A DNA stretch of 39,542 bases from Sulfitobacter sp. (GTDB lineage: Bacteria > Pseudomonadota > Alphaproteobacteria > Rhodobacterales > Rhodobacteraceae), in assembly GCA_029252045.1 (NCBI GenBank), contig JAQXCD010000066.1, forward strand, positions 1 to 39,542, read 5' to 3'. Shown one piece after another: positions 23,738 to 33,337 of the stretch. Below the pieces are notes generated by a model that saw only the letters and a program-made list of their open reading frames with translations, did no database searches and was not told the DNA's origin. Every line of letters begins with the position of its first letter. The stretch's first letter is position 1. The translations under genes were made by a program, and so were the position numbers.

Positions 23738-24501
23738 GCGTGAACCTCCGTATGGGATGCGGCGAGCAGGGATTGCACAACGCCATGTGCAATCTGGTGG
23801 GGGGCTTTGCCAAGGGATTTATCCCCGATGGGACAGGTAATCTGCTCGGGGTTCAGGCCCATAACGCTGAGGCGGTTGGAAAAGCGGCGCCACTTGGTGT
23901 CTGATCCGATCAACCCGATACTACCCGCCTGACGTCGCAGCAGGGCCGCGCAGAGCGCCAGATCAATATCGTGCGAATAGGTGAAAATCAGGTGATGCGC
24001 ATTTTCTGGCGCGCGCATCGCCAGTAGGGGCATATCGGCGGCCGGTACTTTGGGGATGTTCTTATGGTGCCGCTTGGGGAACCGGTCTGCGTGGCTATCA
24101 ATCCATGTAATATCGAACGCGGCAGGGGGGCAGGCCGCAACAACCGCACGCCCCACATGCCCCGCACCCCAAACCCACAGCGGAACAGGCCGCGCAGTTT
24201 GCCTTGGCCGCCCATGCATATGAAATTCGGGCTGGTCGATTTGCCTGTGGTCACGGGTGAAATGCAAGGTGACAGAGCCACCACAGCACTGGCCCAATGT
24301 TGGTCCCAGAGGGAATGTGCGGCTCTCGTCACCGGTGTTCGATACTAGCAAGCGCCGCGCATGGGCGATGGCCTCATACTCCAGTGCCCCGCCACCAATT
24401 GTGCCTTCAATCCGTGTTGGCGTAACTTTCATTGCGGTGCCCGCATCACGGGGCGCTGAGCCGCGGGTTTCGGTGATTTCGACATAAATGGCAGCGGTCA
24501 T
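23734..24501 (-). CDS. xdhC: Xanthine dehydrogenase accessory protein XdhC
   Basis: A 255-aa XdhC/CoxI-family chaperone, which binds the molybdenum cofactor, helps to sulfurate it and inserts it into xanthine dehydrogenase. The N-terminal XdhC/CoxI domain has ITETRGSAPRDAGTAM and GTIGGGALEYEAIAHAR; the C-terminal Rossmann domain begins VPLWVWGAGHVGRAVV and includes IGLIGSDTKWRRF. It is not itself an enzyme of purine turnover. ATG 24501 is selected because it has GGAG seven bases upstream and overlaps the xdhB stop (ATGA); a longer frame to 24621 reads back into xdhB. The close coupling ensures that chaperone and client are made together. Confidence 0.93.
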   Translation of the reverse strand: MTAAIYVEITETRGSAPRDAGTAMKVTPTRIEGTIGGGALEYEAIAHARRLLVSNTGDESRTFPLGPTLGQCCGGSVTLHFTRDHRQIDQPEFHMHGRPRQTARPVPLWVWGAGHVGRAVVAACPPAAFDITWIDSHADRFPKRHHKNIPKVPAADMPLLAMRAPENAHHLIFTYSHDIDLALCAALLRRQAGSIGLIGSDTKWRRFSNRLSVMGLNPEQITCPIGDKSLGKAPHQIAHGVVQSLLAASHTEVHA

Positions 24502-26795
24502 TCCGGTGCTCCGCGTTGCGTGTGGTGGATGGCTGTCAGCACAGCCTCTGCGGTGGCGGGTGTTTGTAGATCGGCATAGGCGGGCCCGCAGGCAGCTACG
24601 GCATCTGCCAGTGCAGACCACGCCGAAATCCCCAGCATAAAGGGCGGCTCGCCCACTGCCTTGGAGCGGTAGACAGTTTGCGCCGGATTGGGCTGGTCCC
24701 AGAGGGCTACATTGAACACGTCCGGCCTGTCCGAGCAGGCAGGAATTTTATACGTTGCGGGAGCGTGAGTTCTCAACGCGCCTTTGTCATCCCACACCAA
24801 CTCTTCGGTTGTGAGCCACCCTGCGCCTTGCACATAGCCCCCCTCGATCTGGCCGATGTCCAGCGCGGGGTTCAGCGACTGGCCCGCATCATGTAGGATA
24901 TCGGCGCGCAGAATGCGGTTTTCACCTGTCAGCGTATCAATCACCACTTCGGCAACGGCAGCACCGTAGGCAAAGTAGAAGAAAGGCTGTCCAACGCCCT
25001 TGATCCGGTTCCATTTGATGTCCGGCGTTTTGTAGAACCCTGTCGCCGAAAGGCTGATGCGGGCCTGATAGGTCAGTTGCGCCGCTTCGGCGAAGCTGAG
25101 TTGTGTCGCGCCGGCCTGCACCTGTCCGTCCTTGAACTGCACGTCACAGGCTGCGCAGTTGTACACCTCGCCCAGATGGGTTGCCATACGTTTCCGTATG
25201 GTTTGACATGCGCTCACCACAGCCATGCCGTTCAGGTCGGTGCCCGAACTTGCCGCAGTGGCGGAGGTATTGGGCACCTTCGCCGTATCGGTTGCGGTGA
25301 TCTTGATCTGCCCCGGTGGGACACCAAATTCGGACGCAGCAATCTGTGCGATCTTCTGGAACAGGCCCTGGCCCATCTCCGTGCCGCCGTGGTTCAGGTG
25401 GATCGACCCGTCCTGATACACATGCACCAAGGCACCCGCCTGATTGAGGTGCGTGAGGGTAAAGGAAATCCCGAACTTTACAGGCGTCAGCGCGATCCCA
25501 CGCTTAAGCACCTTCGATTGTGCATTCCACTGCGCAATCGCTGCACGGCGGGTTTCATACGCGGCGCTATGGCCCAAGCGTTCGACCAGCGCGTTGATAA
25601 TGCAATCGGTGACAGGCTGCTGATAGGGCGTGGTTTGCGCAATGCCTGCATTGCTATCGGCGTAGAAATTCTTGCGCCGCACTGCCAGCGGGTCCAGCCC
25701 CAAATGGCTGGCGATATGGTCCATCACCCTCTCGATCCCGACAATACCTTGCGGCCCGCCGAAACCGCGAAAGGCAGTGGCGCTTTGGGTGTTGGTTTTC
25801 AGGCGGTGCGAGGTGATGCGCACATCAGTGAGGTGATAGGCATTATCGGCATGCAGCATGGCGCGATCTGCCACGGGCAGGCTGAGGTCCATCGCCCAGC
25901 CGCAGCGCGCATAATGCGTGAAATCAACGGCGGTCAGGCGGCCATCTGCCTCAAAGGCCACGTCATATTCTATACGGAAATCATGGCGTTTACCCGTGAT
26001 GATCATGTCGTCGTCGCGGTCATAGCGCATCTTGCAAGGCTGGCCCGTGGCACGGGCAGCCACAGCGCAGGCCACAGCCAAGGCGTTGCCCTGACTCTCC
26101 TTGCCGCCAAAGCCACCGCCCATGCGCCGTGTCTCTACCCGCACAGCATGCATCGGCAGGCCAATCGCCTCAGCCACCTTGTGTTGTATCTCGGTGGGAT
26201 GCTGGGTCGAGCTGTGGATCAGCATATCTCCATTTTCACCCGGCAGGGCGAGGGCGGTCTGGCCTTCCAGATAAAAGTGCTCCTGACCACCAACCTCAAA
26301 GCGCCCGCTAAGACGGTTTGTACCAGTAGCAAGCGCCGCCTGCACATTGCCCTTCGCATAGATGCGGGGGCCATCCTCAAAGCGGCTGTTGGCGGCAAGT
26401 GCCTGATCTATGGTCAGGATCGGCGTTTCGGCGTCAATCCGGGCGTGCCCCAAGCGTGCAGCAGCGCGAGCAGCGTTGTGGCTGGTGGCTACCACCACAA
26501 ACAGCGGCTGCCCGACATAGTGCACAGTGTGCTCCGCCAGCAAAGGCTCGTCATGGTTGGATGGGGAGACGTCATTTTCAAACGGCAAATCCGAGGCTGT
26601 AAGAACGGTAACCACACCTGCGGCGGACCTGACCGCCGCCAGATCAAGCCCCGTAAGAGTGCCGCGTGCCACGTTACTAGTACCGAAGGCCAGATGCAGC
26701 GTGCCTGCGGGTGTGGGGATGTCATCAACATAACGGGCAGCGCCGGTCACATGCAGGCGGGCTGCGTCATGGGGCAGGGATTTGGAGACGCTCAT
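24498..26795 (-). CDS. xdhB: Xanthine dehydrogenase molybdopterin-binding subunit
   Basis: The 765-aa large subunit that binds the molybdenum cofactor and hydroxylates hypoxanthine and xanthine to urate. Length is near that of Rhodobacter capsulatus XDHB (about 777). Visible features are [18 protein letters not shown] at the start, [37 protein letters not shown] (Moco contacts and the substrate-channel arginine), [17 protein letters not shown], and the active-site base Glu716 in [16 protein letters not shown] lies six bases before the ATG. The start overlaps the xdhA stop by four bases, and the stop overlaps the xdhC start, so the three are translated in a coupled manner. Confidence 0.96.
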   Translation of the reverse strand: MSVSKSLPHDAARLHVTGAARYVDDIPTPAGTLHLAFGTSNVARGTLTGLDLAAVRSAAGVVTVLTASDLPFENDVSPSNHDEPLLAEHTVHYVGQPLFVVVATSHNAARAAARLGHARIDAETPILTIDQALAANSRFEDGPRIYAKGNVQAALATGTNRLSGRFEVGGQEHFYLEGQTALALPGENGDMLIHSSTQHPTEIQHKVAEAIGLPMHAVRVETRRMGGGFGGKESQGNALAVACAVAARATGQPCKMRYDRDDDMIITGKRHDFRIEYDVAFEADGRLTAVDFTHYARCGWAMDLSLPVADRAMLHADNAYHLTDVRITSHRLKTNTQSATAFRGFGGPQGIVGIERVMDHIASHLGLDPLAVRRKNFYADSNAGIAQTTPYQQPVTDCIINALVERLGHSAAYETRRAAIAQWNAQSKVLKRGIALTPVKFGISFTLTHLNQAGALVHVYQDGSIHLNHGGTEMGQGLFQKIAQIAASEFGVPPGQIKITATDTAKVPNTSATAASSGTDLNGMAVVSACQTIRKRMATHLGEVYNCAACDVQFKDGQVQAGATQLSFAEAAQLTYQARISLSATGFYKTPDIKWNRIKGVGQPFFYFAYGAAVAEVVIDTLTGENRILRADILHDAGQSLNPALDIGQIEGGYVQGAGWLTTEELVWDDKGALRTHAPATYKIPACSDRPDVFNVALWDQPNPAQTVYRSKAVGEPPFMLGISAWSALADAVAACGPAYADLQTPATAEAVLTAIHHTQRGAPE

Positions 26796-28162
26796 GCTCG
26801 AACCTCCTGCACGTCAGTCTCGGCACCGCTCAGGCTGTGATAGGCGCGCAGCAACATGTTTTGCGCAGCTTTCATACGGTAGCCAGCCGAGGCGCGCATG
26901 TCCGACATGGGCGTGAAATCCGATGCAAGTGCGACCATCGCAGCGTCGATGGTGGCGCGCGTTACGGGCTGTCCTGATAATGCCGCCTCCGCTCTGCTGG
27001 CGCGGGCAGGTGTGCCTGCCATACCGCCAAAGGCCAGCCGCACGGCGCCAAACCGGCCGTCCAAGACCGGCAGGTTCAGGCATCCGCACACCGCCGAGAT
27101 ATCCTGATCGAACCGCTTGGACAGTTTATAACCGTGCAGCGTGTCGGCTTGGTGTGGAACGGAAATTGTTTCTACAAATTCACCGGGCCTGCGGTTCTGT
27201 TTGCCGTAAGAGACAAAGAAATCCTCAAGTGGCATCTGACGGCGGGCATCGCCCATACGCAGGTGTATGGTGGCGCCCAGTGCTATCATCGCGGGGCTAC
27301 CATCACCAATAGGCGAGCCGTTGGCGATGTTCCCGCCCAGGGTCGCTGCGGCACGCACCTGCGCCGAGCCATAGCGGCGCAACATTGTGCCCAAACCCGG
27401 GAACAGTGGTGCAAAGCTACGCTCGACCTCTGCAATCGTGGTCATTGCACCGATGCGCCAGCCGTCCGGTGTCTCCGAAATGCCGCGCAGATCGGCGCAT
27501 TTATTGAGGAAGATCACATCCCCCAAATCGCGCATCTGCTTGGTCACCCACAGGCCGACGTCAGTCGCACCAGCGATCAACGTTGCATCAGGGTTAGACA
27601 TATAAAGGGCGGCCAGTTCATCCGATGTCATAGGCTGATTGACAGGTAAGGACGCAGCTGCAGGCAATGACTTTGACAGATCAAACAGGCGCGGCGGGAC
27701 GGGTGCCGACGCTGCCTCTTGTGCCGCGCGGATGATCGGCGCGTAGCCTGTGCAGCGGCAAAGATTGCCCGCTAGCGCCGTGTCATGGTCCGTGTCGCCG
27801 TTCAGATGGGCGGTGGCCATGCTCATCACGACACCGGGCGTGCAGAACCCGCACTGGCTGCCGTGGTGGACAATCATAGCGTCCTGCACCGGATGCAGCG
27901 TGCCGTCCGCCTCGCTCAGCCCCTCAACAGTTGTGACATGTTTACCCGCCAGTTGCGGTAGGAACAGAATACACGCGTTCAGCGGCAGCGCACCATCAAC
28001 ATCTGTGACCATAACGGTACAGGCCCCGCAATCCCCTTCGTTGCAGCCTTCTTTGGTGCCTTTCAGGCCGCGTTCCTCGCGGAGCCAGTCCAGAAGGGTC
28101 GTCGTGGGAGAGACGTCCGTCAAAGTGACGGATGTGCCGTTTAGCATAAAGGAGACGTCCAT
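26792..28162 (-). CDS. xdhA: Xanthine dehydrogenase FeS/FAD subunit
   Basis: The 456-aa small subunit that passes electrons from the molybdenum centre through two [2Fe-2S] clusters to FAD and NAD+. The plant-type cluster is Cys40, Cys45 and Cys48 ([12 protein letters not shown]) with a further cysteine downstream; the second cluster motif is CGFCTPG...CRCTGY. The FAD domain includes [12 protein letters not shown] and [15 protein letters not shown]. The ATG at 28162 (MDVSFMLNG) aligns with the start of R. capsulatus XdhA; a longer open frame to 28357 has no family resemblance. No typical ribosome site is present; instead the ATG follows a GGGG-TTAT-CCCC inverted repeat. It is the first gene of the purine operon. 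Confidence 0.94.
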   Translation of the reverse strand: MDVSFMLNGTSVTLTDVSPTTTLLDWLREERGLKGTKEGCNEGDCGACTVMVTDVDGALPLNACILFLPQLAGKHVTTVEGLSEADGTLHPVQDAMIVHHGSQCGFCTPGVVMSMATAHLNGDTDHDTALAGNLCRCTGYAPIIRAAQEAASAPVPPRLFDLSKSLPAAASLPVNQPMTSDELAALYMSNPDATLIAGATDVGLWVTKQMRDLGDVIFLNKCADLRGISETPDGWRIGAMTTIAEVERSFAPLFPGLGTMLRRYGSAQVRAAATLGGNIANGSPIGDGSPAMIALGATIHLRMGDARRQMPLEDFFVSYGKQNRRPGEFVETISVPHQADTLHGYKLSKRFDQDISAVCGCLNLPVLDGRFGAVRLAFGGMAGTPARASRAEAALSGQPVTRATIDAAMVALASDFTPMSDMRASAGYRMKAAQNMLLRAYHSLSGAETDVQEVRA

Positions 28163-28373
28163 GGGGATAACCCCGCCGCGGTACCAGATACCTGTTCCCA
28201 CCCCGGTTCGATGCGGCGTAGAACGCGGGATTTCGGAGAAGCTACGGCGACTGGATAGCATTTGGCAAGCGTTTTGGTATTTCTTGGGGCAATCTACGCA
28301 ATAAGGAGGAGGCCGACGCCTTGTTTTTTGGCATTTTGTTGCGCTGGGTTTGCACATTCTTTTTCAGATGATG

Positions 28374-28395
28374 CCACATCCTGCACTCTATGTGG
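28374..28395. promoter_or_regulatory. Inverted repeat in the xdhA-dnaE divergent region
   Basis: CCACAT and ATGTGG form a perfect 6-bp inverted repeat with a 10-base spacer, 42 bases before the dnaE start and about 210 bases before xdhA. The arms one helical turn apart (centre to centre about 16 bases) fit a dimeric regulator binding site. No purine riboswitch core was seen in the 274-base region. Chance occurrence cannot be excluded. Confidence 0.25.
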
Positions 28396-28436
28396 TTTTC
28401 TCTGTGGAGGCTTATCACGATCCGCTTTAGGTTAGC

Positions 28437-31400
28437 ATGATGAGCAATTCCCCCCGATTCATTCACCTGCGCACCCATTCCGAATATTCCTTGTTGGAAG
28501 GCGCGCTGCGGCTGAAAAAGCTGCCTGCCATGTGCGCTTCGGCGGGTATGCCTGCGATTGCTTTGACCGATACGAACAACATGTTTGCGGCGCTGGAGTT
28601 TTCCGTCACCGCGTCCGGTGCAGGTGTGCAACCCATCATCGGCTGTCAGGTTGATCTGGAATATGTCACGCCACAACCGGGCGAGAAGCCGCGCCTTCCC
28701 GCACCTGTTGTCCTGCTGGCGCAGAGCGAGCGGGGGTACGAGCATCTGATGAAGCTCAACTCCTGTCTGTACCTCGACAAAGGTGGCGCGCTGCCGCAAG
28801 TGACGATGGACGAGCTTGCACGCTATGCCGACGACGTGATTTGCCTGACGGGTGGTCCTATGGGCCCAGTGGGCATGCTGCTGCAAAACAACCAGCGCCC
28901 TGCCGCACAGGCCATGATGGACAAGCTGCACATCGCTTTTGGCGATCGTCTGTACGTTGAGCTGCAACGCCACCCCGGCGAGGGCGGCGCGCCGGAAGTT
29001 GAACGCCTGACAGAGCGCGCCTTTGTCGAGATGGCCTATGCGATGGACATTCCTTTGGTTGCCACCAACGATGTCTACTTTCCTGCCTCAAAGATGTACG
29101 AGGCCCATGATGCCCTGATCTGCATTGCGGAAGGTGCCTATGTGGACCAGCAGGAGGGCCGCCGCCGCCTGACCCCCCAGCACTATTTCAAAACACAGGC
29201 CGAGATGGTGACCCTTTTTGCCGATCTGCCGGAAGCCATCGACAATACCGTCGAGATTGCAAAGCGCTGCGCATTCCAAGCCTACCGCCGTGACCCGATT
29301 CTGCCAAAATTTGCAGACGACGAGGTGGCAGAGCTACGCCGTCAGGCCCAAGAGGGACTCAAGGCGCGTCTGGCGATTATTCCCCATGCGGCCGAGGTGT
29401 CTGTCTATGAGGCGCGGCTGGAGTTCGAGCTGGGCATCATCGAGGGCATGGGCTTTCCCGGCTACTTCCTGATTGTTGCCGACTTTATCAAATGGGCCAA
29501 GGATCAGGGCATCCCTGTGGGGCCGGGCCGTGGATCGGGCGCGGGGTCGCTTGTGGCCTACGCCCTGCTGATCACGGACCTTGACCCGCTGCGGTACTCG
29601 CTGCTGTTCGAGCGGTTTCTGAATCCCGAACGTGTCTCCATGCCCGACTTTGACATCGACTTTTGCATGGACCGGCGTGAGGAAGTTATCCGCTATGTGC
29701 AGGAGAAATACGGGCGTGATCGTGTGGGGCAGATCATCACATTTGGTGCGCTCTTGTCCAAGGCAGCTGTGCGCGACATTGGCCGCGTGTTGCAGATGCC
29801 TTATGGGCAGGTAGACCGGCTGTCCAAGATGATCCCTGTCGAGGGCGTAAAGCCCGTTAGCATCGAAAAGGCCTTGGCGGACGAGCCGCGCCTGCGTGAG
29901 GAAGCCCGCAACGAGGAAGTAGTTGCGCGGCTTCTGGATTATGGACAGCAAGTCGAAGGCCTGCTGCGCAACGCCTCCACCCACGCGGCGGGTGTTGTGA
30001 TTGGTGACCGCTCGCTGGACGAGCTGGTGCCGCTCTATCAGGATCCGCGCTCGGATATGCCAGCAACCCAGTTCAACATGAAATGGGTGGAACAGGCGGG
30101 GTTGGTCAAGTTCGACTTTTTGGGCCTGAAAACCCTCACCGTGATCCAGAACGCGGTGGACCAGATCAAGGCATCGGGACGGAATCTGCATATCGCTGCG
30201 GACGGTACCGAGTTGTTTGTCCCTCCTCAGGGGCTGATTGACGATATCTCGACCATCCCGCTGGATGATGAAGCATCGTATAAACTCTATGCAGCGGCCA
30301 AGACTGTGGCCGTGTTTCAGGTTGAATCCAGCGGCATGATGGATGCGCTCAAGCGCATGAAGCCGACCTGTATCGAAGACATCGTTGCCCTTGTGGCGCT
30401 GTACCGCCCCGGCCCCATGGAGAACATCCCGACCTATTGCGAGGTCAAGAACGGCCTGAAAGAGCGCGAAAGCGTTCACTCCTCGATTGATCACATTCTT
30501 GAGGAAACCCAAGGTATTATCGTTTACCAAGAACAGGTTATGCAGATCGCACAGGTCATGGCGGGTTACTCCCTTGGCGGCGCTGACCTGTTGCGCCGCG
30601 CGATGGGTAAAAAGATCGCCGAGGAAATGGCCAAGGAACGGCCCAAGTTCGAGAAAGGCGCCATGGAGAATGGCGTCGATAAGAAGAAAGCCAGTGAGGT
30701 TTTTGATCTTCTCGAGAAATTTGCCAACTACGGCTTTAACAAATCCCACGCCGCCGCCTATGCGGTGGTCAGCTACCAGACGGCATGGCTGAAGGCGAAC
30801 CATCCGGTTGAGTTTATGGCTGGTGTGATGAATTGCGATATTCACCTCACCGACAAACTGGCCGTGTATTTTGAAGAAGTGCGCAAGCGGCTGGAACTGC
30901 CTTGGGTGCCGCCCTGCGTCAACCGCTCGGATGCGACGTTCAAGGTGGTGGACGGCGCGCTGGTCTACGCTTTGGGCGCTCTCAAAAACGTAGGCGTGGA
31001 GGCCATGCGGCTTATCGAGCAGGGACGCGCGGGCAAGCCGTTTACCACGCTGTTTGATGTGGCACGTCGGGTAGATCTGAAACGCGTCGGCAAACGCCCG
31101 CTGGAAATGCTGGCGCGGTCGGGCGCGTTTGATGTGCTCGATTCCAACCGCCGCAGGGTTTTTGGCGCGCTGGATGCGCTGGTGGCCTATTCTGCCGCGA
31201 TCCATGAACAGAAGGCCTCTAATCAGGTATCCCTGTTTGGCGAGGCAGGCGATGATCTGCCCGAGCCGCGGATGATGCCGGGCGATGACTGGGAAGCGCC
31301 CGAGCGTCTGACAGAAGAATTCAAGGCCGTTGGCTTCTACCTGTCCGGCCACCCGCTGGATGATTACATGGGCCCGCTGAAACGCAAGTGGGGCAATGAC

Positions 31401-31964
31401 CGTGGCGTACCCTTCATGACACTGGACGAGCTGACGGAAAAAGTTTCTGAACGCGGTGCCATGAACGCCCGTTTGGCTGGTGTGGTCGCAGGCCGTCAGG
31501 AGCGTAAATCCGCGCGCGGCAACCGTTTTGCCTTTGCACAACTCTCGGACCCGACAGGGGCGTATGAGGTCACGCTGTTCTCTGACACGTTAGAGCAGTG
31601 CCGTGACCATCTGGAAACCGGATCAAAGGTTGTTGTGACCGTCGAGGCGACGATGGAGAGCGACCAGCTCAAGCTGTTGGGCCGTGGTGTGACGCCGATT
31701 GATACGGCTGTTGAGGGCGCGGGCAACATGGGCCTGCGAATCTTTATCGAGATGCCGGGCGCAATTGCTGCCGTCTCCGAGGTACTGGCCGGTGCGCGCC
31801 AAGCGGCCAAATCGGCAGGTAAGGGACCGATCCAACTGTGCCTGATGGATCCCACCTTGCCGGGGGAGGTCGAAGTTGATCTGGGCGGGGAATTCCCCGT
31901 CACCCCGCAAATCAAAGGCGCAATCCGGTCACTGGGCGGCGTGCTGGAAGTAGAAGAAATCTAG
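28437..31964 (+). CDS. dnaE: DNA polymerase III subunit alpha
   Basis: The 1175-aa replicative polymerase catalytic subunit (DnaE1 type). The N-terminal PHP domain starts FIHLRTHSEYSLLEGAL. The polymerase active-site aspartates are in MPDFDIDFCMDRR (Asp404, Asp406, Asp408); GPGRGSGAGSLVAYAL and ASTHAAGVVIG flank the palm; RPGPMENIP, GIIVYQEQVMQIAQ and YGFNKSHAAAYAVVSYQTAW lie in the fingers and nearby. The C-terminal OB-fold starts near AGVVAGRQERKSARGNRFAF and is followed by a tau-binding-type domain. Length and order match alphaproteobacterial DnaE1, not the error-prone DnaE2. The gene is divergent from xdhA. Start is ATG 28437, followed directly by a second ATG, with AGG five bases upstream. 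Confidence 0.97.
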   Translation: MMSNSPRFIHLRTHSEYSLLEGALRLKKLPAMCASAGMPAIALTDTNNMFAALEFSVTASGAGVQPIIGCQVDLEYVTPQPGEKPRLPAPVVLLAQSERGYEHLMKLNSCLYLDKGGALPQVTMDELARYADDVICLTGGPMGPVGMLLQNNQRPAAQAMMDKLHIAFGDRLYVELQRHPGEGGAPEVERLTERAFVEMAYAMDIPLVATNDVYFPASKMYEAHDALICIAEGAYVDQQEGRRRLTPQHYFKTQAEMVTLFADLPEAIDNTVEIAKRCAFQAYRRDPILPKFADDEVAELRRQAQEGLKARLAIIPHAAEVSVYEARLEFELGIIEGMGFPGYFLIVADFIKWAKDQGIPVGPGRGSGAGSLVAYALLITDLDPLRYSLLFERFLNPERVSMPDFDIDFCMDRREEVIRYVQEKYGRDRVGQIITFGALLSKAAVRDIGRVLQMPYGQVDRLSKMIPVEGVKPVSIEKALADEPRLREEARNEEVVARLLDYGQQVEGLLRNASTHAAGVVIGDRSLDELVPLYQDPRSDMPATQFNMKWVEQAGLVKFDFLGLKTLTVIQNAVDQIKASGRNLHIAADGTELFVPPQGLIDDISTIPLDDEASYKLYAAAKTVAVFQVESSGMMDALKRMKPTCIEDIVALVALYRPGPMENIPTYCEVKNGLKERESVHSSIDHILEETQGIIVYQEQVMQIAQVMAGYSLGGADLLRRAMGKKIAEEMAKERPKFEKGAMENGVDKKKASEVFDLLEKFANYGFNKSHAAAYAVVSYQTAWLKANHPVEFMAGVMNCDIHLTDKLAVYFEEVRKRLELPWVPPCVNRSDATFKVVDGALVYALGALKNVGVEAMRLIEQGRAGKPFTTLFDVARRVDLKRVGKRPLEMLARSGAFDVLDSNRRRVFGALDALVAYSAAIHEQKASNQVSLFGEAGDDLPEPRMMPGDDWEAPERLTEEFKAVGFYLSGHPLDDYMGPLKRKWGNDRGVPFMTLDELTEKVSERGAMNARLAGVVAGRQERKSARGNRFAFAQLSDPTGAYEVTLFSDTLEQCRDHLETGSKVVVTVEATMESDQLKLLGRGVTPIDTAVEGAGNMGLRIFIEMPGAIAAVSEVLAGARQAAKSAGKGPIQLCLMDPTLPGEVEVDLGGEFPVTPQIKGAIRSLGGVLEVEEI

Positions 31965-32059
31965 CCACCGGCAGGCATCAGCGCAGTCTGCCCTGACTTG
32001 CTGGACGGGACTGCAACCCTTCGTTAAGGCTCAGGTAATCTTTTCGAGGAGTGCACCCA

Positions 32060-33019
32060 GTGCGGCTTATACCAGTGATCGGAGTTGTCCTTGCCCTGTC
32101 TGCTTGCGGTGATCCGCTGGCGGGTGTGGACCGTCTCGCAGATGTGGATGTGGTGGACACCAACGCCGCGGCTGCGGCTTTGCCCGATGCGGAAGAAGTC
32201 GCGCGCGAAGGATTTATCGGCACCACGGCAGCCGAAGGTGACGTGCCTGCCGAAGTTTTGGCGGCACCCTTAGCAGAAGCGCCTGCCGGTGGTGGGTTTT
32301 TGCGTAACCTTGTCAAACGTGCATCCAAGGCCGATCCTGCCGCCGCCATTGCCGCTGATGTTGCACAAGCCCAATCTGCGGAACCCGCAGCTGATACAGC
32401 CGCACCGGTTGAGCTGGCGGCATTGCCCGCCGTCCCTGATGCCCCCGTAACCGATGCGGCACCCCGTCAGGGTGGCTTTGGGCTGTTCGGCGGGGGGAGT
32501 GCCGCGAAAAAGGATGCGCCGCGAAACGGGCCTGACGCGCGTGATGTGCCGTTCGGGACTGTCCTCGCTTTTGGTGAAATCGCCCGCGTCTGTGACGCAA
32601 AAGGCAAATCGCTGGGGCAGAAGGTTGATTCAAACGGGCGTCGCGGGTTTACTCTATATGACAGCAATTCTGGCATCCGCGAAAAACGTACATTCTATGT
32701 GACCGGTTTCAGCGATGATTGCCCACGCCAGTTCACGGCGGCAAATGCACTGTTTGGTGCGCCTTCGTTCTATGAACAAATCCGGTATAGTCCGGCAGGC
32801 AAAAACTTGCCCTTCGCTGCAACAGACAAAGCCTATGACAAGGTAAAATCATCCATCTGTGGGGCTGCAAAAAATAAACCTTGCGGCCGCAAGATTGACA
32901 CGCTGGATGGCAATACTGTCTTTCTCAGCGCATATGAGTTCGGCGAGATCAACAGCAAGTGGAAAGAATTCCTTGTGCACGACGGCACTGTTCTCGCGGC
33001 AGCCGTCAAATCCTTCTAA
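32060..33019 (+). CDS. Lipoprotein of unknown function
   Basis: A 319-aa predicted lipoprotein not assigned to a known family. A lipobox (LALSACG) gives Cys15 as lipidation site. Residues 20-155 are an Ala/Pro/Asp-rich linker, likely disordered, that would span from the membrane. The C-terminal domain (about 160-319) is compact, with aromatic and charged residues and four further cysteines in two clusters (ARVCDAKG and DDCPRQF; SSICGAAKNKPCGRK), which could form two disulfides in the periplasm. GTG 32060 is preferred because GAGGAG lies eight bases upstream; GTG 32051 in frame sits directly after that site. It lies 95 bases after dnaE and converges with slyX six bases away. Confidence 0.75.
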   Translation: MRLIPVIGVVLALSACGDPLAGVDRLADVDVVDTNAAAAALPDAEEVAREGFIGTTAAEGDVPAEVLAAPLAEAPAGGGFLRNLVKRASKADPAAAIAADVAQAQSAEPAADTAAPVELAALPAVPDAPVTDAAPRQGGFGLFGGGSAAKKDAPRNGPDARDVPFGTVLAFGEIARVCDAKGKSLGQKVDSNGRRGFTLYDSNSGIREKRTFYVTGFSDDCPRQFTAANALFGAPSFYEQIRYSPAGKNLPFAATDKAYDKVKSSICGAAKNKPCGRKIDTLDGNTVFLSAYEFGEINSKWKEFLVHDGTVLAAAVKSF

Positions 33020-33025
33020 CCAGGG

Positions 33026-33220
33026 CTAGTAGTGTGGCGGCCGCTCGTCGCCCACAACCACGCCGCCGCTGCCTGCGGCTTCACGCTCGCCCTCGCGCCG
33101 CATCAGCAATTCAACGCGACGGGTGAGGCGGTCAATATCGTTTTGCTGGCGCGCCACGATGTCTGACAGGTCATCAACGCTGCGCAGCAGGTGGGCCATT
33201 TGTTCTTCGATCTGTTCCAT
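33026..33220 (-). CDS. slyX: SlyX family protein
   Basis: A 64-aa protein of the SlyX family. Residues 2-45 form a heptad-type coiled coil (MEQIEEQMAHLLRSVDDL followed by SDIVARQQNDIDRLTRRVELLM), and the chain ends in the characteristic PPHY. The cellular role of SlyX is not settled. The gene is convergent with the lipoprotein gene and divergent from hisS. A GGGGAG site lies just upstream of the ATG. Confidence 0.88.
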   Translation of the reverse strand: MEQIEEQMAHLLRSVDDLSDIVARQQNDIDRLTRRVELLMRREGEREAAGSGGVVVGDERPPHY

Positions 33221-33337
33221 ATCTCCCCTCTAGGGCGCGGGCGCGATTTGCGCAATGGGGTTTGCGCCCTGCTGCTTGCCCCCCGTGGCTGCATCCGGTA
33301 GAGCCGAGGCAGGATTTTACCCTTGCAGAGGTACATC

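Noticed and set aside
25077-26840. 587-codon open frame antisense to xdhB
   Set aside because: xdhB motifs cover the entire region and the antisense product has no family features or ribosome site.
28163-28436. Purine riboswitch before xdhA
   Set aside because: The conserved junction sequences and paired loop arms of the guanine/xanthine riboswitch are absent on the minus strand.
29334-31541. 735-codon open frame antisense to dnaE
   Set aside because: dnaE is unmistakable on the other strand; the antisense translation is His/Gln/Arg-rich with no domain, as expected from a GC-rich codon shadow.
31967-32020. Terminator after dnaE
   Set aside because: A weak stem GCAGT/ACTGC with CCC/GGG exists but has a large loop, a bulge and no T-run, so it is not called.
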